From Flavobacteriaceae bacterium (GTDB lineage Bacteria > Bacteroidota > Bacteroidia > Flavobacteriales > Flavobacteriaceae), in the NCBI GenBank assembly GCA_018402135.1, contig JAGYJF010000003.1:372001-436000 (forward strand): 64,000 nt of DNA. Reading direction: 5' to 3'. Numbering within the stretch: the first letter of the stretch is position 1; every line of letters starts with the position of its first letter. This document shows, piece by piece, positions 44,876-53,468 of this stretch. The notes beneath the pieces were generated by a model. The model saw only the letters and a list, made by a program, of their open reading frames with translations. It was not told where the DNA came from and did no database searches. A program made the position numbers and the translations under genes.

Positions 44876-45775
44876 TTGTATTCTTCAAAAGGTTCGGTTG
44901 TTACAGTTGGTACGTTTGACGGTGTCCATGTTGGACATCAAAAAATATTGAGTAAGCTCCTACAGCGCGCCAAAGAATACCATTTAAAAGCGGTGGTATT
45001 AACTTTATTTCCGCATCCAAGAATGGTGCTTAACAAAGACAGCGACTTAAAATTGCTGCTCACCATTGAAGAACGCAAAAATCAACTTAAAAAGTTTGGT
45101 GTTGATGAGGTTGTAATTATGCCATTTACAAAAACCTTTTCTAATCTATCACCTTTGGAGTATGTTGAAAATATCTTACTAAACGAACTTAACACTAGAC
45201 ACATTATTATAGGTTACGATCATAGTTTTGGTAAAAATCGTAGCGCCAACATATTTGATTTAAAACAATTTGGAAATCAATTTGATTTTGAAGTGGAGGA
45301 AATTTCTGCTATGGAAATAGAAGAAGTAGCTGTAAGCAGTACTAAAATTAGAAAGTCCCTTATAAAGGGCGATATAGAAACGGCTAACACCTATCTGGGT
45401 TATGCCTACTTTTTAACAGGAAAGGTTGTTGAAGGCGAGGGCATTGGTCGCACAATAGATTTTCCAACTGCCAACATTTTTATTGAGGAAGATTATAAAC
45501 TTATTCCTAAAAATGGGGTGTATGTGGTACAGTCAATCTTCGAGGATCGAAACGTTTACGGCATGATGAATATCGGTACAAAGCCCACAGTAAACGGAAA
45601 CAAACAATCTATAGAAGTGCACTGGTTTAAAGTAGATGCTGATCTTTACGGGAAAACTTTTAAAATTGAAATGCTTGCCCGTTTAAGAGACGAGCATAAA
45701 TTTGAGTCTTTAGAAGCACTCAAAAACCAACTTAAATTAGATAAAAAATCAGCTGAGGCGTTTTATGGATTCTAA
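44876..45775 (+). CDS. ribF: bifunctional riboflavin kinase / FAD synthetase
   Basis: The protein has the FAD synthetase domain (VGTFDGVHVGHQKIL, VLTLFPHPRMVL, IIIGYDHSFGKNRSA) and the flavokinase domain (GEGIGRTIDFPTANI, GVYVVQSIF, IEVHWFKVDADLYG). It makes FMN and FAD from riboflavin. In-frame TAA codons lie just upstream, so the frame can only start at the TTG at 44876. Relatives usually have about ten to fifteen further N-terminal residues, so the front may be trimmed or the start is a rare codon. The HTTM gene follows after two bases. Confidence 0.93.
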   Translation: MYSSKGSVVTVGTFDGVHVGHQKILSKLLQRAKEYHLKAVVLTLFPHPRMVLNKDSDLKLLLTIEERKNQLKKFGVDEVVIMPFTKTFSNLSPLEYVENILLNELNTRHIIIGYDHSFGKNRSANIFDLKQFGNQFDFEVEEISAMEIEEVAVSSTKIRKSLIKGDIETANTYLGYAYFLTGKVVEGEGIGRTIDFPTANIFIEEDYKLIPKNGVYVVQSIFEDRNVYGMMNIGTKPTVNGNKQSIEVHWFKVDADLYGKTFKIEMLARLRDEHKFESLEALKNQLKLDKKSAEAFYGF

Positions 45776-45777
45776 CA

Positions 45778-47088
45778 ATGAATAAGATTCTATTTAGACA
45801 TATTGATAATTCTGCATTAATCGTTTTTAGAATTTGTTTTGGCCTACTTTGCTTTCTAGAATCGGTAGGTGCTATCGCAACTGGTTGGGTGCACTCAACG
45901 CTTATCAAACCTCAATTTACGTTTTCCTTTATTGGCTTTGAATGGCTGCAACCTTTACCAGGCAATTTGATGTATGTTTATTATGTGGTAATGGGTGTTT
46001 TTGGCCTCCTTATAATGATTGGCTACAAATACAGATGGAGTGCTTTGGCCTTTGCTGTAATGTGGACAGCCACTTATTTAATGCAAAAATCGTCTTACAA
46101 TAACCACTATTATTTGCTGTGCTTTTTAAGTTTTTTAATGGTGTTACTCCCTGCACATCACTATGCTTCTGTAGATGCCAGACAACAGCCCAAATTAAAA
46201 AGAATATCAATGCCATTCTGGGTTTGGTTGGTGATAATCTTACAGCTCTTTGTGGTTTATACCTACGGAGCAATCGCTAAAATTTATCCCGATTGGTTAA
46301 ATACCACCGTTATTGAAATCCTGATGAATGGCAAAAAGCACTATTATTTAATTGGAGATGTATTGCAGGAAAAATGGATGCATTATATATTGACCTATGG
46401 CGGGATTTTGTTTGATGGCCTTGTGGTACCACTACTGCTTTGGAAACCTACCAGAAAATTAGCTTTTGCTGCCTCAATTTTCTTTCACCTCTTTAATTCT
46501 ATTGTGTTTCAAGTAGGAATTTTTCCATATTTGTCCTTGGCGTTTTGTTTATTTTTTTTCAGTACAAAAACCATCAATAAGTTATTTTTAAAGAGAAAAC
46601 CACATTATGAAGCTGCTGAAATTATTGTCCCAAAATACGCTACAATTTTGGTTACTGTTTTTAGTGTTTATTTCGTGATTCAAGTGTTGCTGCCTTTAAG
46701 GCACCACCTAATTGAAGATAATGTACTTTGGACTGAAGAAGGACATCGTATGTCTTGGCGAATGATGCTTCGAACTAAAAGTGGAAAGACCAATTACAGG
46801 GTAATTGACAAGGAAACTAATGCAGTTACTACCATAAAATTGGATGATTATCTTACCAAAAAACAACAACGGGGGGCCACTACCAAACCTGATGTTATAT
46901 GGCAGTTTGCACAACACCTCAAAAAAGATTTTGCACGTCAGGGGAAAGACGTAAAAATATACGTTTCTGCTTATGTAAGTGTAAATGGTCGACCCTTTAA
47001 ACAACTCATTAATCCTGAAATTGATTTGGCTTCGGTGCCTTGGGAAACCTTTAAGCATGGTGACTGGATTTTGCCTTCCGAGTTGTAG
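45778..47088 (+). CDS. HTTM domain (vitamin-K gamma-carboxylase-like) membrane protein
   Basis: The 436-residue protein has several membrane helices (about 12-30, 62-82, 88-104, 115-128, 143-165, 200-220, 225-262) and the HTTM features FRICFGLLCFLESV, KSSYNNHYYLL and YGAIAKIYPDWL. A C-terminal soluble region (HLIEDNVLWTEEGHRMSWRMM onward) follows the last helix. Bacterial members are related to vitamin-K-dependent gamma-carboxylase, but most have no proven reaction. It starts two bases after ribF and is surely co-transcribed. No functional link to flavin synthesis can be read from the sequence. Confidence 0.85.
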   Translation: MNKILFRHIDNSALIVFRICFGLLCFLESVGAIATGWVHSTLIKPQFTFSFIGFEWLQPLPGNLMYVYYVVMGVFGLLIMIGYKYRWSALAFAVMWTATYLMQKSSYNNHYYLLCFLSFLMVLLPAHHYASVDARQQPKLKRISMPFWVWLVIILQLFVVYTYGAIAKIYPDWLNTTVIEILMNGKKHYYLIGDVLQEKWMHYILTYGGILFDGLVVPLLLWKPTRKLAFAASIFFHLFNSIVFQVGIFPYLSLAFCLFFFSTKTINKLFLKRKPHYEAAEIIVPKYATILVTVFSVYFVIQVLLPLRHHLIEDNVLWTEEGHRMSWRMMLRTKSGKTNYRVIDKETNAVTTIKLDDYLTKKQQRGATTKPDVIWQFAQHLKKDFARQGKDVKIYVSAYVSVNGRPFKQLINPEIDLASVPWETFKHGDWILPSEL

Positions 47089-47164
47089 CATATTACGATT
47101 TATATATTCGCTAGTTTAGATCTTTTTTTAAAGAGAATTAAACTTTAGCAAACGATATTTTGTT

Positions 47165-47172
47165 TAGTTTTG
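47165..47172 (+). promoter_or_regulatory. Bacteroidota -7 promoter box for serS
   Basis: TAGTTTTG fits TAnnTTTG. Transcription from here would carry the whole two-hairpin repeat at 47191-47312 as the serS leader. Confidence 0.45.
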
Positions 47173-47190
47173 CACTCTTAAATGCGTTAA

Positions 47191-47312
47191 GGATTGCAGC
47201 GGCATCCTTTTTTGCAAGCCTTGTTTTTCAAATCATTAATAAAGCTTGATTGCAAAAAAGATAGAGCGAAAAGCCTGACACTTTGGGGTGCCTAACACCA
47301 CAAAGTGGAACG
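47191..47312 (+). repeat. two-hairpin intergenic repeat, copy A
   Basis: The order is GGATTGCAGCGGCATC, first hairpin (CTTTTTTGCAA ... TTGCAAAAAAG), ATAGAGCGAAAAGCCTGAC, second hairpin (CACTTTGGGGTG, loop CCTAA, CACCACAAAGTG, 11 of 12 paired). The minus strand at 54850-54953 has the same order and key bases, and 2526-2566 is a partial copy. I recall similar sequence between genes of many Flavobacteriia. The second hairpin ends 18 bases before the serS start. Confidence 0.75.
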
Positions 47313-47329
47313 CCCAAAAATCACACATC

Positions 47330-48598
47330 ATGTTACAAATATCAGCGATTAGAAATCAAAAAGAAGCCTTCATTAAAGCACTCGCCAAGCGTAATTTAGA
47401 TGCAACAGAAATGATTGAAGCAGCATTGGCACTTGATGAAAAGAGACGTGCAACCCAAACCGAATTGGATGCGATAAAGGCGGAATCTAATAGCTTATCT
47501 AGAGAAATTGGGGGGTTGTTTAAGTCTAATCAGCAGCAAAAAGCAAATGTTTTAAAGGAAAAAACATCGCAGCTAAAAGAGGCCTCTAAAACTTTAGATC
47601 AAGTGTTGAACGACACGATTGAAGACTTATCTACATTACTTTATAAAATACCAAATGTGCCTAATGCTTTGGTACCTGTTGGAACTTCAGAAACCGATAA
47701 CGAAGAGGTTTACCGTGAAGGTGAAATCCCAATTTTGGGTGCTCATGCTGTGCCACATTGGGAATTGGCTAAGAAATACGATATAATCGATTTTGAATTG
47801 GGCAATAAAATTACAGGCGCTGGATTTCCTGTGTATAAAGGCAAAGGTGCGCGTTTGCAACGTGCCCTAATCAGCTATTTTTTAGATAAAAATACGGCAG
47901 CAGGCTACACTGAGTACCAATTGCCCCTTTTGGTGAATGAAGCATCAGGGTTTGGTACCGGGCAATTGCCAGATAAGGAAGGTCAGATGTATTTTGTTGG
48001 GGAAGATAATTTGTATTTAATTCCTACTGCCGAAGTCCCAGCAACCAATATATACAGAGACAGTTTGCTGAATGAAAGCGATTTACCCATTAAACTTACG
48101 GGTTATACGCCTTGTTTTAGACGCGAAGCTGGAAGTTATGGCGCACATGTGAGAGGTTTAAACAGACTGCACCAATTTGATAAAGTTGAAATTTTACGGA
48201 TTGAACATCCAGATAAATCATATGATGCCTTAAACGAAATGGTTGAACACGTGAAAGGAATTTTACAAGAGCTGAAATTACCTTATAGAATTTTGCGTTT
48301 GTGCGGTGGCGATTTGGGATTTACATCAGCGCTTACCTACGATTTTGAAGTGTATTCAACTGCGCAAGAGCGTTGGCTGGAAATTTCATCGGTGTCTAAT
48401 TTTGAAACCTTTCAGGCAAATCGCCTGAAATTGCGTTATAAAAACAGTGAAGGTAAAAATGAACTAGCCCACACACTTAATGGCAGTTCTTTGGCTTTGC
48501 CAAGAGTTTTAGCAGGTATTTTAGAAAACTATCAAACAGAAAATGGTATTGATATTCCAGAGGTTTTGATTCCTTACACCGGATTTAAAAGCATATAA
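47330..48598 (+). CDS. serS: serine--tRNA ligase
   Basis: I start at the ATG at 47330 (MLQISAIRNQKEAFIKAL), the normal SerRS N terminus; an earlier in-frame start would lie inside the repeat. The 422-residue protein has the N-terminal coiled-coil arm (about 25-100) that reads the tRNA-Ser long arm, then the class II core with motif 2 GYTPCFRREAGSYG and motif 3 NGSSLALPRVLAGILE. It charges tRNA-Ser and tRNA-Sec where present. The gene stands alone. Confidence 0.96.
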   Translation: MLQISAIRNQKEAFIKALAKRNLDATEMIEAALALDEKRRATQTELDAIKAESNSLSREIGGLFKSNQQQKANVLKEKTSQLKEASKTLDQVLNDTIEDLSTLLYKIPNVPNALVPVGTSETDNEEVYREGEIPILGAHAVPHWELAKKYDIIDFELGNKITGAGFPVYKGKGARLQRALISYFLDKNTAAGYTEYQLPLLVNEASGFGTGQLPDKEGQMYFVGEDNLYLIPTAEVPATNIYRDSLLNESDLPIKLTGYTPCFRREAGSYGAHVRGLNRLHQFDKVEILRIEHPDKSYDALNEMVEHVKGILQELKLPYRILRLCGGDLGFTSALTYDFEVYSTAQERWLEISSVSNFETFQANRLKLRYKNSEGKNELAHTLNGSSLALPRVLAGILENYQTENGIDIPEVLIPYTGFKSI

Positions 48599-48736
48599 TA
48601 AAGTAAGTATTTTCGTAATTTAATCGTTGAAATGTTAAAAAATAACGTTATTTGACGATTTTTAGTCCTTTTGTTGCTGAGATTTTGTTATTTTTTTAGA
48701 TATTTAAACTCCCAACTAACGCTTAACCTACTTATT

Positions 48737-48805
48737 ATGAAAAACCTTAAACGCCTTTTTTTACTTATTGCCTTATTGGTGATGGCCAGCAAAGTATTGT
48801 TTTAA
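48737..48805 (+). CDS. possible 22-residue hydrophobic peptide
   Basis: ATG then 21 codons, starting MKNLKRLFLLIALLV and ending SKVLF before TAA: a basic start followed by a hydrophobic helix. A terminator lies 90 bases downstream, so a short independent transcript is possible. Length alone gives little statistical support. Confidence 0.3.
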   Translation: MKNLKRLFLLIALLVMASKVLF

Positions 48806-48894
48806 TAATTCCTTTATTCAAAATTCTCATAATTACAGCAAGGTAATTGAATCATTACAAATAATGATTAATAGCACATTTATTTTGGCTGTTT

Positions 48895-48928
48895 AAATGC
48901 CCGAACATCGATTTGGGCATTTTTTTAT
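48895..48928 (+). terminator. hairpin terminator
   Basis: AAATGCCC (48895-48902) and GGGCATTT (48915-48922) pair with a 12-base loop, then a T run. It lies 297 bases after serS, so it may end serS read-through or a short separate RNA. Confidence 0.7.
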
Positions 48929-48990
48929 AAAAACATTTACAATTTCTAACAATTTGATTGGTTATATTTACCAATCGGAGCACCTAAGTC

Positions 48991-50775
48991 ATGAGATTTC
49001 TATTTTACATACTGACAGTTTTAGTATTACTTCCAGCGGTGAGTTATGGTCAGAGTGATGCTTTAGCCGAAGATTACTTTAAACGGGGCGATTATGAAAA
49101 GGCGTTACTCACCTATCAAAAATTGTATGACAATCAAAAGGGCAGTACCAAGTATATGTTCAAAATTGTAGAAACACTTCAACAATTAGAACGCTATCAA
49201 GAGGCCAAAGAAAAGCTTAACGAACGATTAGCCCGATATTACAGTCCAACCTACGCCATAGAAATGGGCTACAATTATCAACTCATGGACAGTTTGGATA
49301 TGGCAAAAGAGTATTACAATTCTGCCATCGCTTACATAGAAGAAAAACCAAACTTTGTTTACACCGTTGCACGTAGTTTTGAAGAACATGCTTTAACAGA
49401 GCAAGCCATTCAAGTATATCAACGTGGCATGGTATTGCAACCTGAGAAAAACTATAATATCCAACTGGCAAGGTTATACGGCGATCAGGGTGATATAGAA
49501 GGTATGTTTACTAATTATATTGACTATATTGAAAGCAATCCGTCGTTTATTCATAATGCGAAACGGGCGTTTAGCGATTTTTTATCAGAAGAGAGTGAGA
49601 GTAACAACAACCAAACGCTTCGAAAATTAGTGCTTAAAAAGTTGCAAGCGTCACCAGAAGTGTTTTGGTACGAATTGCTCAGCTGGCAATACATACAAGA
49701 GCGTGCTTACAGCAAAGCATTTGTTCAAGAAAAAGCCTTATTTATGCGCTTTCCCGAAAGCCTTAATCGCCTAATTGAACTCGCTACAGTCGCTTTAGAC
49801 GACCAAGAATACGACATTAGCCTGGAAGTATTTCAGTATATTTTAGACAATGCCCAAGATATAGAAACCCAACTGCTCGCGCACCAATATCGCCTCGATA
49901 TTATGGTTGAAACTGCCAAAGCAAAAGATTATAACAGTATTCAAAAAAATTACCTCAGTTTACTGGAAAGCTTTGGCAAAACTGAAACAACACTGGCATT
50001 ACAATTATCATATGCTAAATTTTTAGCCTTTAGATTACAACAAACAAGCGAGGCTTCTATTTTTTTGCGAAACACTTTAAAACTCAATCTTGCGCCATTT
50101 CAAGAAGGTTCAGTAAAAATGTTAATCGCCGATATTTTGGTGACTCAAGAAAAGTTTAACGAAGCACTTATTTACTACACACAAATTCAAAATAATTTAA
50201 AAAATAGCACTCTAGCGCAAGAAGCGAGATTTAAAGTTGCAAAAACCAGCTACTATAAAGGCGATTTTGATTGGGCCGAATCGCAGTTAAAAATACTGAA
50301 GGCTGCAACTTCACAGCTTATTGCCAACGATGCATTGGAGCTTAAGCTCTTAATTTCGGACAATAAATACGACGACACAACGCAAACGGCTTTAAAGCAT
50401 TATGCGAAAGCAGATTTGTTGGCGTTTCAAAATAACAATCAAGAAGCCATTAGTCTTTTAGAAAAAATATTAACAGAACACCGCGGCGAAAGCATCATTG
50501 ATGAAGCACTTTACAAACAGGCCCAGTTGTTCGAAAAAGAAAAATTGTACGAAAAAGCCATCACCAACTACAATCTTATTTTAACGGATTATCGTGAAGA
50601 TATTTTAGCAGATGATGCCCATTTCCGACTTGCAGAAATTTACAATTATGTCTTAGATGATGATGACATGGCAAAACAGCATTACGAAAGTATCATTTTT
50701 GAACACCAAGACAGTATCTATTTTATCGAGGCACGCAAGAAGTTTAGGATATTGCGTGGTGATGCGATTAATTGA
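48991..50775 (+). CDS. tetratricopeptide repeat protein, exported
   Basis: The 594-residue protein has a signal peptide (FYILTVLVLLPAVSYGQ, cleavage near residue 21), then many TPR-type helical pairs: EDYFKRGDYEKALLTYQKL, AIQVYQRGMVLQPEKNYNI, EARFKVAKTSYYKGDFDWAE, and ALYKQAQLFEKEKLYEKAI near the C terminus. It is a periplasmic or outer-membrane scaffold for protein contacts. Partners cannot be read from the neighbours. Alternation of longer and shorter repeats resembles BamD/YbgF-like lipoproteins, but no lipobox is present. Confidence 0.85.
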   Translation: MRFLFYILTVLVLLPAVSYGQSDALAEDYFKRGDYEKALLTYQKLYDNQKGSTKYMFKIVETLQQLERYQEAKEKLNERLARYYSPTYAIEMGYNYQLMDSLDMAKEYYNSAIAYIEEKPNFVYTVARSFEEHALTEQAIQVYQRGMVLQPEKNYNIQLARLYGDQGDIEGMFTNYIDYIESNPSFIHNAKRAFSDFLSEESESNNNQTLRKLVLKKLQASPEVFWYELLSWQYIQERAYSKAFVQEKALFMRFPESLNRLIELATVALDDQEYDISLEVFQYILDNAQDIETQLLAHQYRLDIMVETAKAKDYNSIQKNYLSLLESFGKTETTLALQLSYAKFLAFRLQQTSEASIFLRNTLKLNLAPFQEGSVKMLIADILVTQEKFNEALIYYTQIQNNLKNSTLAQEARFKVAKTSYYKGDFDWAESQLKILKAATSQLIANDALELKLLISDNKYDDTTQTALKHYAKADLLAFQNNNQEAISLLEKILTEHRGESIIDEALYKQAQLFEKEKLYEKAITNYNLILTDYREDILADDAHFRLAEIYNYVLDDDDMAKQHYESIIFEHQDSIYFIEARKKFRILRGDAIN

Positions 50776-50825
50776 TTGTTTTGTTATGCACTTAATCATT
50801 TAAATCACTTTTTTGTGGTGGAAAA

Positions 50826-50926
50826 AATGAACCACAAGGTTCTCAAAGAAGGGCCAAAGTTCACAAAGTAAACGATTGTAATTATAAACAAAACTCTGTG
50901 AACTTTGTGAAAAGCTTAGCGCCCCT
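50826..50926. repeat. palindromic intergenic repeat, left part, interrupted by IS110 element
   Basis: AAAGTTCACAAAG (about 50858-50870) and CTCTGTGAACTTT (about 50893-50905) form arms of an imperfect palindrome that also includes ACCACAAGG at its left end. Its expected right end, TTTGTGGTTAAA, lies beyond the insertion at 52196. A half copy of the same repeat follows directly at about 52212-52250. Confidence 0.7.
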
Positions 50927-50959
50927 TTAGTTTGCAAAGTATAAATTTAGTTATTAATT

Positions 50960-51120
50960 CAGGATTAAATTTGTGTTTATTAATCAATCCACAAGAAACA
51001 GGGTGAATCAGTTTGCGCCAAAGGATTTCAGACCTATACGAAGATTACGACCCCTGTTCCTTTGAGAGCCAGATCAAGATAGAAATTTAGGCTAACGACC
51101 TATTATTAAGGACTTGGATA
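50960..51120 (+). ncRNA. candidate IS110 bridge RNA
   Basis: The 5' noncoding region of IS110-group elements encodes the bridge RNA that pairs with donor and target. Here CAAAGGA (51019-51025) and TCCTTTG (51058-51064) form a stem around a 32-base loop containing CCCCT, which equals the target sequence left of the insertion (50922-50926). Downstream, TAGAAATTT (51080-51088) matches the element's right end TAGAAATCT (52187-52195) at eight of nine bases, a candidate donor guide. Exact ends and folding cannot be set by eye. Confidence 0.5.
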
Positions 51121-51154
51121 AAACTCTCTTTGTGGATATTTAAAACTTACTGTG

Positions 51155-52189
51155 ATGAAACAAAAGTACGTAATTGGAATCGACATTTCAAAATCAAAAT
51201 TAGATTGTGCTGTGATTGACTTTAACCATCAGTTACATTTAGAGAAACAAATTAAAAACAATCAAAAAGCCTTACAAACTTTTCTGCAAACGTTACTTAA
51301 AAGTTTAGGTGTTAATCAAGAAGAAGTTCTGATTTGCTGTGAGAATACAGGAATATACAACCGACCATTAGAGTTGATATGTGTTAAATTGGGTGTTAAG
51401 TTATGGGTAGAACATGCCTTAAAAATTAAGCGTGCTACTACCGATATGAGGGGTAAGGATGATAGAAAAGATGCACAGCGTATTGCTCAATATGCCGTAA
51501 GATACATTGACAAGAGACTGGAATATCAAGAGCCATCTGATTTAATCAAAGAAATGCATTTATTAACCAAAAGTCGTAATACTTTACTATCTCAAAAAGT
51601 TGCTATTGATAATCAAATAAAAGAAGCCAAAACACACGATACATTTGAGTATAAAATATTGACCAAAGCATACGCAAAAGCATTAAAAGTATTGAAGAAA
51701 AGCATTAAAGAAATAGAAGTTAAAATAGAATCTTTAATACAACAAGATGCAGCTGCCAAGCAAAATATTGACTTAATCACTTCCATACCAGGTATAGGAA
51801 ATCAAGTAGCTATCAATCTTATTATAGCCACAAATAATTTTGAATCATTTAATTCAGCAAAGCACCTGGCCTGCTATGCAGGAGTAGTACCATTTAAAAA
51901 CGAATCAGGAGTTGTAATTAAAAAAGCTAGAATATCAAAAATGGCTAACAAAAACATTAAAAGCTTGATGCATCTTGCAGCCATGGCAGCTGTTAGATTT
52001 GATTCCGAATTAAAAGAATATTTTATCAGAAAAGTCAAAGAGGGCAAAAACAAAATGAGTGTACTGAATGCTGTCCGCAATAAATTAATACATCGAATAA
52101 TGGCTGTAATTAAAAGAAGACAACCCTATTTAAGAAAAGATGAGTATTTCTATCAACAAAGAAATAATTTTTCTTGTTTCTTAACATAG
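51155..52189 (+). CDS. IS110-family transposase (DEDD recombinase)
   Basis: The 344-residue protein starts at ATG 51155 (a GTG lies one codon before). The N-terminal RuvC-like DEDD domain starts GIDISKSKLDCAVID (Asp10). Its other acidic residues fall in CCENTGIYN and RGKDDRKDAQRIAQYA. A central coiled coil spans about 125-200. The C-terminal transposase domain has SIPGIGNQVAINLIIA, a helix-hairpin-helix-like start, and ACYAGVVPFKNESG with the candidate nucleophile serine. It recombines circular donor with target DNA under guidance of the bridge RNA. The frame is intact. Confidence 0.93.
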   Translation: MKQKYVIGIDISKSKLDCAVIDFNHQLHLEKQIKNNQKALQTFLQTLLKSLGVNQEEVLICCENTGIYNRPLELICVKLGVKLWVEHALKIKRATTDMRGKDDRKDAQRIAQYAVRYIDKRLEYQEPSDLIKEMHLLTKSRNTLLSQKVAIDNQIKEAKTHDTFEYKILTKAYAKALKVLKKSIKEIEVKIESLIQQDAAAKQNIDLITSIPGIGNQVAINLIIATNNFESFNSAKHLACYAGVVPFKNESGVVIKKARISKMANKNIKSLMHLAAMAAVRFDSELKEYFIRKVKEGKNKMSVLNAVRNKLIHRIMAVIKRRQPYLRKDEYFYQQRNNFSCFLT

Positions 52190-52195
52190 AAATCT

Positions 52196-52252
52196 TTGTG
52201 GTTAAATAGATAAACCAAAAGTCCCCAAAGAAGGCGCAGAGTTCACAAAGAA
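52196..52252. repeat. palindromic repeat: right end of interrupted copy plus a following half copy
   Basis: TTTGTGGTTAAATAG completes the copy broken by the IS. Then AACC...CAAAGAAGG...AGTTCACAAAG repeats the left half seen at about 50832-50870, showing that two repeat units were adjacent before the insertion. Confidence 0.65.
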
Positions 52253-52329
52253 AAAATCCGAAATCAGTCAACCATTTTTAACACCATCATAAATAACCTT
52301 ATCTTCGCCCTAAAATTCAATAACGGTCT

Positions 52330-52650
52330 ATGTATATATACAACGTAACAGTTAATGTAGAAGACTCCGTTCATACCGAATGGCTTAACTGGATAAAACT
52401 ACACATACCACAAGTTCTTGCAACTGGGCGGTTTACCGATGCCAAACTCACAAAAGTTTTGGTGAAAGAAGAAACAGGAGTAACCTATTCAGTGCAATAC
52501 CGCGCCAAGTCACGGGAAGATCTCGACAATTATTATAAATTAGATGCCGATAGGTTGCGTCAAGAAGGCATGGCTAAATTTGCCGATAAAATTCTGGCAT
52601 TCCGCACCGAACTGGAAATTATAGACGAATACAGCGTTACCTTCAACTAA
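52330..52650 (+). CDS. DUF4286 family protein
   Basis: The 106-residue protein starts [18 protein letters not shown] and ends [12 protein letters not shown], with [15 protein letters not shown] and [16 protein letters not shown] in between. This is the DUF4286 pattern, a small ferredoxin-like soluble fold common in Bacteroidota. Function is unknown. It lies 20 bases upstream of rsmA and is probably co-transcribed with it. Confidence 0.8.
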   Translation: MYIYNVTVNVEDSVHTEWLNWIKLHIPQVLATGRFTDAKLTKVLVKEETGVTYSVQYRAKSREDLDNYYKLDADRLRQEGMAKFADKILAFRTELEIIDEYSVTFN

Positions 52651-52670
52651 ATCATTTAAAGTCTTTTGTA

Positions 52671-53456
52671 TTGAAAAACAATCAGCCCGTACGCGCAAAA
52701 AAACATTTGGGGCAACATTTTTTAACCGACCAAACCATTGCCCACGACATTGCGCATACCTTAGACTTTTCAGCATCAAAAAATGTTTTGGAAATTGGTC
52801 CTGGAATGGGCGTTCTTACCGAATATTTATTAGAACAGGACATTCAAACATACGTCATTGAAATAGATCCTGAATCTGTTATATATCTGAAGGAAAATTA
52901 TCCTGCGCTATCCAATAATATCATAGAAAAGGACTTTTTAAAATACGATTTAAACGAAGTTTTTAAAGGCGCATCCTTTTCCATTATCGGTAATTTTCCT
53001 TATAATATATCTACCCAAATCGTTTTTAAAACACTCGAAATGCGTGCACAAATTCCACAATTTTCAGGGATGTTTCAAAAAGAAGTCGCCCAACGTATTT
53101 GTGCCAAAGAAGGCAGTAAAGTGTACGGTATTTTATCGGTTTTAGCACAAGCGTTTTACCACGCCGAATATCTGTTTACAGTGCCACCACAAGTGTTCAA
53201 TCCGCCACCAAAAGTAGAATCGGGCGTGTTACGCCTTACCCGAAAGGACAATTTTAAACTCGATTGCGATGAAACCTTACTTTTTAAAGTGGTAAAAACC
53301 GCATTTAACCAACGCAGAAAAACCATGCGTAACAGTTTAAAAACTTTCAACCTAAGCGATAATTTAAAAGCAAATACTATCTTTGACCAACGTCCAGAGC
53401 AATTAAGCGTGTCTGATTTTATCGCACTCACCAATTTGCTTGAAAACGACCAATAA
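52671..53456 (+). CDS. rsmA: 16S rRNA dimethyladenosine transferase
   Basis: The 261-residue enzyme has the KsgA/RsmA signature: [14 protein letters not shown]-binding [15 protein letters not shown], and the catalytic NFPYNIST motif, followed by [13 protein letters not shown]. It dimethylates two adjacent adenosines near the 3' end of 16S rRNA. The frame can start only at TTG 52671 (an in-frame TTG before [14 protein letters not shown]); no in-frame ATG lies between the upstream gene and the conserved part. Confidence 0.95.
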   Translation: MKNNQPVRAKKHLGQHFLTDQTIAHDIAHTLDFSASKNVLEIGPGMGVLTEYLLEQDIQTYVIEIDPESVIYLKENYPALSNNIIEKDFLKYDLNEVFKGASFSIIGNFPYNISTQIVFKTLEMRAQIPQFSGMFQKEVAQRICAKEGSKVYGILSVLAQAFYHAEYLFTVPPQVFNPPPKVESGVLRLTRKDNFKLDCDETLLFKVVKTAFNQRRKTMRNSLKTFNLSDNLKANTIFDQRPEQLSVSDFIALTNLLENDQ

Positions 53457-53468
53457 AACTGATGTATT

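Larger units (their letters stand above)
48599..48990. other. 392-bp intergenic region with a short peptide frame and a hairpin
   Basis: AT-rich. It contains the 22-codon hydrophobic frame at 48737 and the terminator hairpin at 48895. A short transcript made of these two could exist; otherwise nothing is recognised. Confidence 0.4.
50927..52195 (+). mobile_element. IS110-family insertion sequence
   Basis: The element carries a DEDD transposase (51155) and a 5' noncoding region of about 230 bases. The boundaries are inferred: joining ...GCGCCCCT (ending 50926) to TTGTGGTTAAA (from 52196) restores the palindromic repeat. A CT dinucleotide (50925-50926 and 52194-52195) flanks or ends the element, as in the core of IS110 recombination. 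There are no terminal inverted repeats, fitting the IS110 rather than IS1111 group. Length is about 1,269 bases. Confidence 0.8.

Noticed and set aside
51128-51135. CTTTGTGG just before the transposase, identical to the right side of the IS target
   Set aside because: It is in the same sense as the target, where a right-hand guide should be complementary, and lies outside the likely bridge-RNA fold. It is probably chance.
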